The notes beneath the pieces are model-generated. The model worked only from the letters and a program-made list of their open reading frames with translations. It searched no databases and was not told the DNA's origin. From Liolophura sinensis (lineage: Eukaryota; Mollusca; Polyplacophora; Chitonida; Chitonidae), in NCBI RefSeq assembly GCF_032854445.1, contig NC_088295.1, positions 62,787,249 through 62,851,248 of the forward strand: DNA of 64,000 nucleotides, written 5' to 3'. Both the position numbers and the translations under genes were made by a program. This document shows positions 1 to 10,000 of this stretch, piece by piece; the first letter of the stretch is position 1, and every line of letters begins with the position of its first letter.

Positions 1-1389
1 TGCATACAAATACTAAAGTACTTACATGTACAACGGTGTCAAGTCCAAGCGGACACATATACTCTACAATGCTTAAAAATTGCACAGAGGCAGTATTCAT
101 AAGAGGGAAAATCCACAGTATAACTGAGTGTATGACGAAATATACACAAAATTCCACAGACAGGGTCCGTGTACTAATAAGCACTGTGTACACAAGAGCA
201 CAAATTAAATATTCAAGTTCAGACTGAACAAGTGCTCGATGGAGATAGGATATAACAAAGCCAGAGGCTATAAAGACACAAAATTCAGCACAAAAGGCCT
301 ACTAAAGTAACACACAGCGAAAGCATCCAAAACTCTCAATAATTCTCCTTTCTCCTCCTTTGACCCGCTTTCATAGATCTTATATAGACTGGTGGAATTG
401 TCTAGAATAAGAAAATTCTTGAACACTTGTTGTAAACAAACAGGCCCCGAACTGAGCGTATTCTGGGACATTCTAAGGCAGAGGCAGACAGCAGGCCCTG
501 AACTCAGCATATGTAAACAATGGCAAGCTAAATTTAGAGGGTAACGGCAGTTGTTCACATAACAAATGTCACGTGTACATCGAGCCAAATGAGGAGGCAA
601 AGTCTATAAGTGCGGGTCGTTTCAAAAAGAATTGTAAATAACATTTAGAATTGAACTCCGAAGTAGAGAATTTTAGGGGGAGAATATGCAGAAAGAGTTA
701 AATTTATTTCGCGAGACGCAATTTACGGGAGACAAGGCGTTTGAGCGGTTCATAATGGGCTACTGCTGTTGCTGTTGCACACCAAGGATATGCGGGAGTA
801 TGTAGGTTACAGAGGTGACTTCGTCATGCATGTTGCAAAACACGTGTAGTTGTGACATATGGATGACATCTCTGTATTCAAACTTACTGGATACAGGCGT
901 ACGTCGTCTGTATGCGGTGATGCTCTTAAAATTTCCAACGCAAAGCTTGTAGGAATTTATTTTTACGCTCTTATAACGTACATGATAAATATAACTTTAT
1001 TGATATTAAATTCAACATTTGGCAGTGGTGAAGAAGGGAAACCATTCGCAATGTTAGGTTAACACTTAATTTTGTTTGCAATATAACACTTAGCAAAATG
1101 ATTATTAAATGTTTCCATTTAAGACTTTGTTTAATCTCATTTTTCTGTACGGTGTTTCACATTAAAACTCTTGTAATCTAACATTCTGTCTGCTACTATA
1201 CCTGCAAACAATTGTTACGTGGCGTAACAAATATGTTTTGTATCATTTTAACACTTAGGTTATGTTGATATGTGAACATTTGCGTTTTTTTATATCTCAG
1301 TTCATATGGCTTAAGGTAAAAAGGGTGAATGTCATTTTCTGACTTTGTAGGTACGATTATCCACCGCTTGTCAAGACAATCGACAGGTG
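1..1389. other. intergenic, no gene recognised
   Basis: No supported coding region. Short open frames occur on both strands, including about 67 codons at 859-1062, but they show no recognisable domain, repeat or splice context. The stretch is AT-rich and otherwise featureless until the minisatellite that follows. Confidence 0.5.
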
Positions 1390-2190
1390 CTCAGCAAAAG
1401 CCGAAAGTTCATTAACACTGTAGTAAATATTCTTCACCTGCAAACCTAGGCAGCGTCCCAGCAAAAGCCGAAAGTTTATGAACGCTGTACTAAATGTCCT
1501 CCACCTGCAAACCTAGGCAGTGTTCCAGTAAAAGCCGAAAGTTCATCAACGCTGTACTAAATGTCTTCCACCTGCAAACCTAGGCAGAGTTCCAGCAAAA
1601 GCCGAAGGTTCATCAACGCTGCACTAAATTTCCTCCACCCTTAACCTTAGGCAGCGTTCCAGCAAAAGCCGAAAATCCTTCGACGCTGTATTAAATGTTT
1701 CCTCCACCTGTAAATATAGTCAGCGTTCCGGCAAACGACGAAAATTTGTCAACGCCGATCCAAATGTCCTCCACCTGTAAACCTAGGCAGCGTTCCGGCA
1801 AAAGACGAAAATTCATCAACGCTGTTCCAAATATCCTCCACCTGTAAATCTAGGCAGCGTTCCGGCAAAAGACGAAAATTCATCAACGCTGTTCCAAATA
1901 TCCTCCACCTGTAAATATAGTCAGCGTTCCGGCAAAGACGAAAATTCATCAACGCCGATCCAATGTCCTCCACCTGTAAACCTAGGCAGCGTTCCGGCAA
2001 AAGACGAAAATTCATCAACGCTGTTCCAAATGTCCTACACCTGTAAATCTAAGCAGCGTTCCGGCAAAAGACAAAAATACATCAACACTGTTCTAAATAT
2101 CCTCCAACGCAAATCTAAGCAGCGTTCCAGCAAAACCCAAAGTTCATCAAGCTCCAGATACCCTGCACCTGCAAATCCAAGTAGCGTTCT
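1390..2190. repeat. 67-bp minisatellite, about 12 copies
   Basis: Tandem array with a period of about 66-67 bases (for example the 'ggcagcgttccgg' word recurs at 1786 and 1853). Each unit holds 'cagcgttcc(g/a)gcaaaa', 'ttcatcaacgctgt' and 'tcctccacctg(c/t)aaa'. Copies on the left use 'ccagcaaaagccgaaag' while central ones use 'ccggcaaaagacgaaaat', so the array has at least two sub-variants. It makes a repetitive open frame on the minus strand (1749-2018) that is an artefact. Confidence 0.9.
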
Positions 2191-3406
2191 ATCATTTTGA
2201 TCTTGAGTAAGCTATGGACTTAATAATAGATCAAGCCAGCAGGAGACAGTTATAGTATTAAGCTCGAGACAAACACATGGGACAAAAGCACGTTAAAAGT
2301 AAGATGTTCAAGTTGTAGAGAATACTAGATCATCATTACGTAAACCGTTTCTATCACAAAGCAAGTTCAAATCTTGACCATGGATCTCTGTGACCAAGGA
2401 GAACCCCAAGCCCTTGACGAATGGGGTCGAATTCAGTTTTCAGCATCCAGGCGAAGTGCAGGGGTTTCCCATGTCGCATTCCTCTCGTTTTGCATGGAAA
2501 CCAGACCGTTTTCATACAAGGGGGAAATACCCGTTACCTGAGGTCATATGATAGATGTCTCTGAATTTCCACTCGCCGTACAGTTGGTTTCCCAAAGAAA
2601 TGTCCCTACTATGGGTCTTGTATTGAAACTGAAAAGGCAAAGGTAACGGTCAGTGCGCATAATTAACACTCTCACAAATGAGTGTATGTAAACATTAGAC
2701 AATTCGTCCTGAGAAAGGTTCATAAAATATCTCTAGAGTTTTGGGAACATTTTAACAAAACAGAAAAAGTTTTGACAAAATAAAATCAGAATACGTTTGA
2801 GGAAATGCAATTTTATCGTGTTTTTTAAAGTATTTTTTAAGTGTATGCCCACTTTGAAGTTGTTTCATATTTCTTTATATGCAGTGCGGATAATAGCTCG
2901 TGAAATTTGAACGTCACTGTTGTGAAAAGCTTTAAGTTACACAGGGAAGTGTACAGATTGTGTGATGTGTTATATTTCCGGAATCACTAATTTCATACGG
3001 TAATACCATAAAATGTTAGAAGTAGCAAGGATATGCCGTTTCCGCTGAGGACCCCTTGCAGTTGGCGAATATCATACATACAAAAACCCTACAAAATAGT
3101 CCATTGGGATTTGAGTGATTGACCCTGTCTCTTTGGAAAAACACCACCCCACCCCCTAAACAAAAAAGAGAAAAACCTGGATATCTGCTTTGTTGCATGG
3201 TTTCGGAATGATGACTTTGTCATCATTCATTCTTCTGATTGGGCAATCCGCTTTGGGTAAGCTATACCGTCCGTAGAAGTATACCTGAATCTTTGGCGCA
3301 TACGCCAGGCAATAGACCACCTGTCTTCTTCATCGAACTGGTCCTCTTGATGCTGTTAACACGCTGGTACAATTTATATTACAACGTTCAAAGAAGCTGC
3401 TTCAAG
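2191..3406. other. intergenic / 5' flank of locus A
   Basis: No coding exon recognised. This is the region immediately upstream of the signal-peptide exon and should hold its promoter and 5'UTR, but I see no convincing TATA box or initiator. A 'gctttgggtaagc' donor-like site near 3250 could end a 5'UTR exon; this is weak. Confidence 0.35.
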
Positions 3407-3467
3407 ATGTATCAACGGAGGTTTTCCGTACGGCTTATGTTAGCTGCATTCCTTTGTATTTGCCAAA
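3407..3467 (+). CDS. locus A exon 1: signal peptide
   Basis: ATG at 3407 opens a basic n-region (MYQRRFSVR) followed by a hydrophobic core (LMLAAFLCIC), a classic signal peptide. The exon ends at 3467 before GTAAGT, phase 1. I chose this ATG because upstream ATGs in the same frame would put more than 50 polar residues ahead of the core. Confidence 0.7.
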
Positions 3468-4108
3468 GTAAGTGAAATGGTTACTGTATTTTTGCTTTAA
3501 AAATTTTAATTAAAATTTCCAGTCTAGTTTTGTTTTGTTACACTTGCACAAATAAGTATACGCGCATTATTGGCTGTCAATTAATGCACAGAATTTGATC
3601 CATGATCTTCTTGTCGTATTTTTAATACTCCACACTTCAGTGGAATTAGCCTATTGGCTCTAGTCAGTGACGAGCGATAATGCCAGTTTCCTACGCGTAA
3701 TTGTTTTTCAACTTTCAGCAAAGTTTGGTGCATGCAGACCGAAAGTTTCAGCACCGGGCGATGCCGTGGCGGGTCGTCCCTTTACCCTGAAGTGCAGTAT
3801 CAACAGAACTATACAGGACAGTCGTGCCGTGATCTGGCGTTACTCACAAGGGCCAAGCTGGCGGTATGTTACGATATATTCATCTGGACAGTGCACACAG
3901 TCAATACCGTTGTCCGTAACATATCCAGCTGGATTATCTGGGGGTTGTAATGCCGTCAACGGTGAAGACTGGTTGGTTGGACTGGAGGTTTGTTAGATGC
4001 CTCCCAGAGGACGGTGGTTTACTGCGGGAACTCTTCAACCATAAACCTGATTGCCTGGTCATATATCAGTGGAAAGCACAACTTTCAAAAGAATTGAAAG
4101 AAAGTAAA

Positions 4109-4182
<74 letters not shown>

Positions 4183-4211
4183 TGCTAATGGTTGTTACTA
4201 GCTAATGGTTG

Positions 4212-4276
<65 letters not shown>

Positions 4277-7067
4277 TGCTAATGGTTGTTACTCGTCCTG
4301 CATTCATGTATACATTTATTTCCTTGTTCCGCGTACATGTTTTCTGTTGTGTTTCGTGGTACAGTAACAGAGATATAGGTATTACGTGGACACTGACGGT
4401 AGACAATTAGCATGAATTTTACAGATAAATTTCTGATTAAAAAGGGCTGTTGACAATTAGATTTTTCGTCTTCATCAAACCTTAACTAACTGGTTTACCT
4501 AATGGGTAACCCTGATGGTAACCCGGAGACAACAGAAGAATGAAAGTTTTCTTTTGTCCATATCATCCTTTATTTCTGCAGTGACTGTAAAACAAGTAAA
4601 CCTTATGAACCCGCCTGACACAGTGTTAGAAGGAAACCCCACCAACTTTACCTGTGTGACCTCGGCTAGTAAGCCGCAAGCCTGCATAATGGGGTTCTTA
4701 CGGAGTTCCGGTAATGTCCGGGAGCTAGACCCGCGTGACTGTGACCAGGACTCCAACTCGATGCAGAATACATGCCGGACATTAATATTTACAGCTAGCA
4801 TGGAGGATAACGGAGCCGAGCTCTACTGCAACGCTTCAAACAATGTGACGGATCCACCAGTTCGCTCAGGTGTATATCCATTAAATGTACAGTGTAAGTA
4901 CGATCTTATTTATCTTATTTCGCCGTCTCGAGGAGAAGAACGTAACTGGAGATTAAAGGTGCTTGCGTTTCATTCGTTAGGCTACTGGAGTCGCGTGTTC
5001 GATCCCGACCTGTTTACACTGCGTTGCGGGACCTTGGTGACAGGTAAATGGTTGGCGACTCTTATGTAGCGCAGCATGCTGTGCTTTGATTAGTAAAATT
5101 AAAGCAGACTTCTGATTAAAAAATGAACAAAAAGTAGAATTTACTGAAAATCAAAAATGACAGCCGCGAATTACGACAGAAATGAGAAAACAGCTGTGTG
5201 TTGTTTGTGAACACCAATACATGTACCTATGATTATTATATACATATTAGTAAGTGTATACGGAGCCTGGATGAACTTATCTGTGGTCGTTGTCATCTGT
5301 TACAGGTGTTCCCAAACTAACCTGTACAAAAACTGACGTGATTGTGTTGACGGGTCAGAGAGTAGTACTTTCTTGTGACGTCATTTCAAAGCCTGAAGCA
5401 AATGTGATTTGGCTTCGAAATGGAAAGCAGATTGATGGGGCATCCTCGACCTACTCGAGAAGCCTAACTTTCAAGCACATGGCGACGTCTCAAATACGGT
5501 TGGGAGAAGCTGACCGAATGACACCAGGTACATATCAGGTGGCGGCCACAAATGAAGTAGGATCAACTCGAGTGGACATCAAGCTAACTGTCATAGGTAT
5601 ACCTTGCACATTACACAATGCAATGAAAGATTAGCAGCTTGGACAGTAAGACCAGAGCAGCGACAACAGTATGATAGTAGTCAAATGGCCATATCTAACG
5701 GGTGAAAAAACCCGGTCTCTTGTCAATTTACCCCAGTTAGGGTCTTATTCTACCAGCTATTTAAATGCTTAAGTAGTAGCAACTTACACACCCATTTCAC
5801 TGGGCTGAAGCAAAATTTTTGTCTATTTCTTTTAGTCAGTCGCCTATGTTCACCTGTCAATAAAATTAGTCATGCTCTTTACCAAACTTGCGTGTGTCTG
5901 TAGCGATATATGGATTGTCTGGAGAGAGGTGGAGTGGTTATATAAAACACAGGCTCATGCAATCTTTAATTCTTGCATAGCTGACCATTTAGTACAACAA
6001 TCCTCAAAACTTGGCGAAATGGAAAATGACACGCTTTCTTATTACCATATTGTGGGTTGGTGCCCAGACTGTCATTCCGTTATATTTTTGTATTCAGTGT
6101 TAAGTTAAATAAATTTATATGCCTACTGTTTTATTTTTTAAACATTAAAATGACTTTCTTCAAACATATACCACATATACATGTATACATTTGAAACAAT
6201 CTGAATTTTGTAACGTTACCCTACCATGTTACCTAGTAGATGTATTTTGAATAAATAAATTATGTGTTTTGACCTGACTCTCCTGCGCATAACCAGAAGA
6301 GGAGTTTCTTCCGGACGCCATACAGGTGCTGTCTTGTAGCGGTGGTCAAGCTACCCTTGTATGGGCCTCTGGGATTGAGAAGATTTTGGTGGAGTTCTAT
6401 AAACTGGAGTACGCAGGCGAAAACGAGATTTGGGAAAGAGAACTCGTGCGAAATCCGGGTAGGGTAAAACTTGTTAAAAAGACTTTGACAAGTCTACAGT
6501 CAGGGGTATGGTACCAGTTCAGACTTCAACCACACACTGATCCCGAAACGTCCAGATACGCCACAAGCAATTGTACAGTTCACAGCGGTAAGTAGAATGT
6601 AAACTTCAAAAGTTGTTGAAAACTCGCATTTTCTGGCGTGATGAGTGAATGAGTGCATGCAAACACGTCTAATTTTCACAACGTTATAACACTATCGACA
6701 AGCACTTACTCATACTGGAGTTCCAACACTTACCCGACTGTCCTGGCCATAGGCCCCTGTTAATTTTCCATTAATGCTATAACTCAGTACTATAACTCAG
6801 CCCCAAACATTCAGTGGCCTATAAGCATTGCCTAGCATGTGAGATAGCAGCCATAAATTTTGACGGTCAAAAATTGTTTGCCTTTCTATGCAATCAGCTG
6901 TGAGAGGTACGTCTCCGCACCAAAGGGACGTCACTCACAGCCTCGTCACTTCCGTGCACCTTGTGTCCTGTCGCCAAGTATTTCAAACTTTCATCAATAA
7001 AACTCATACTTGCTTAAAGTTTAAACATTTTCATTATTTTCATACCAAACATGCACCTGTACACAAA

Positions 7068-7098
<31 letters not shown>

Positions 7099-10000
7099 AT
7101 CGGCTGTTCGCGAACAGACTACACTCTAATATACACAGACCTACATTCGTAATATGAACGATTTAATACGGTGCTGAGTCCTTTTTAAGTCTGTCACCAC
7201 AATCTACAACAGATCATAGATAATACCATCTGATAAGCAGTTTTAACAGTAACGTCTAGTATGTTTTAAATATTTGGTGTGGAGGAAATACTTCCCTTAA
7301 TACCATCTTATTAAAGAGGTATCGTATCACAGGTGTTGCCCGGATTGTATTAATGCACTGTTATCGCACTGTTACGTCCCAGTGTTGTTCAACTTTTCAG
7401 GCATAAAATTAAGGAAGTTTTGTAAATAGGATTTTGCTTTTATCCTATATAAGTGAATTAAATAGCGTCTTTTTTTCCTTTTTGAAGGGTCGGATATGTT
7501 TCTCACCAACTTCCGTGATGGACACAAACATAGGTGTCAGTGGGTGTACATAGGTGTTCCTGTTATGAATTTCTTTTGCCACGTTGTTTGTAGAGTTATT
7601 CACAGAAAATGTCAGATTTATTGATTTTATCCATTTAACATCTCTTTAAAGACATGTACCATCCTCAAGCTTAAACGTGTTACAGTACATTCAATGCTGT
7701 TTCATTTGAATTTTCTAAAATACTAGCTTTGGTATGTGAATATATCATAGCTTTTTGACGTACAAAGTTCGCAATTATTCGAATAAAAGACACTGCAGTT
7801 ACTTGGATCATCAGAAAGTGCGAAGGCGATAAATGAACGATAATAGAGAATGACGACTAACAAATACAGAATCTTTTTCTTTACTGATACAAATTTAAAA
7901 TATGATGCGTTTTCAGTAATGGGCCAGATTTTCCGTTACAGAATAGCATTCCTTGAACTTTGTTCAGAAGTTATTATAAGTTACTCTAGGAAATCAAATG
8001 ACCTTGTGGCCAAAGAGCAATGTGAATCGAACGGCCACAAAGGCTTGTATCCATTTATTTGATCGGTGTTTAACGCCATGCTGACGAATTTCCCCCTCAT
8101 ATGGCGGCGGTTAGTTTTATGATAGGAAGATACAGGAGTCATGACTTAAGACCGCAGCTCAAATAGGGACAGCTGGATTCGAATACGTGACTAAATTGGT
8201 CAAGAGCAAGGTAGTCGCAGCGAGCAAAACCATGCAGTGGTAAATAAATACCGTTATCCTTCTTTTACAAGATAAACCCTTTGAAAGACGTACATAACTT
8301 CGGCAAGATGATTGTGATGTTTAGAAAAATAGTGCTTGTCATTCCTTAATGGGAGTTATTTACATTACAACTGTACGAAGAGCTATCAAAGTTAAAAAAA
8401 AATCTGATAGTTACAAAAAAAAAACTTTTAAAAATTGTCAAAATTTCTTATTGACTGTCACAAAATTTGTCTTATTTTTCTTCAAGCAAGCCTGCTTGAG
8501 CTTGTCTCTGTATAGGGTCAACGAAGTAGATTGTCCTCAAGCCTCCCAGAATCATGTAAGCGGAATTTCGCGGCAAGATTCCTGATAAAATTGATTTTAG
8601 TTTACCATGATCGTGGCATCCATGAACTTTGTTCCGAATCATTGGTTAGATGAGAGACGCTGTAAATGCTTTATTATTGTTTTTTTTTTTATAGAGTCGC
8701 CCCTTGGTAAAGAAACTGCATCTCCAGGCATCAGTAATGCTTGGAGTAGGCGTGGCTGTGGGCGTTACCTTTGTCACTGTCAACGGATTATGGGTGACGT
8801 GTGTGCTTCTATACAAGAAAAAACTGGTGTCGAATTCAGGTATTCCTTGCTACATTAAGAAAGTATTTTTATCACAGAATTTTCTAGACATGAGGATCTC
8901 CTCTCTCCCAAAAGAATGGAAAATATAATTGAGACGCATGCGCATTTATAAAATGCATCCCACGATTAAGAAAAAGAATAACACCATCCCAAACAACAAT
9001 AACAACAACAACGGCGTCCTCTGAGCTGCTGGTCGCAGCCAAAAGCTTTAAATAACCACACTTTCTGAACCAGTTATGCCATTTACTTTGTCATATAGGC
9101 CAAAGCGTCAGTGTGAACTAACTAGCTTTTAAGAAGATTAACGCCAGAAATGTCTGGATTTTGTGAGCATTCGTTGACTGGTAATTTCTTAAAAATAAAA
9201 AAATTACCTCCTTCCTGTAAACAATCCTTGCAGTTTGGTCTGACCCTTAAAATACACCTAAACCTTATTTCTCAAATATACATGTAATCTATGGGTGGTA
9301 CAGCTTTTTGCCACAGTCTATTTAAAAAACAGTGATACTGAGCTATTCTATTGTTCTGTTTCAGCAAAACCAAAGAGGCCCCTCGATAAAATCATTTCCA
9401 GGTAACCGATTTACTTAAAAGTATTTTGCAAAATTCTAAAAGCTAACAGTGTGTTCACGATCGGCTTTAAGCGTTATCTATATACTGATACATTTGATGT
9501 AATAAAGAAAAATTAAAAAGTGTGGAGTCTGGAGCATATACAGATTTAGATTTAAATTAATGTTTTTTTTAATTTTATTTTTTGATTAGAAACCAGCCTC
9601 AACGCTCCTGTGGGAGACCCACTCCTCCAGGTAAAACTGAAATTTGTCTGACGTTGTTGCTTACATATATGAATCAAAATGTAATCTTGTAAACTTAAAG
9701 CTTTTTACAACTTTACAACTGGGGACTAGCTTCCGCTATTCATAAAAACATTCTGTTACAAGTCACCCCTTTTGAGCTTGTAAGGTAAGAAATTGATACC
9801 TTTGCTAATTTCAAATCTATGTAAGTTTTCTTATTATTTGGGAAATTATGAAGGCATCTTTGAAATTGGTTTAAACAACGATCTACGTTTTTGGTACAAT
9901 TTATTACAGAAACTGTGAAATTGCTTCTGTTCTATTTTTCAGTAAAACCACAACAGAGCGTGGAGAAAATCAATTCCAGGTAACGAATTGTTTACAACAT

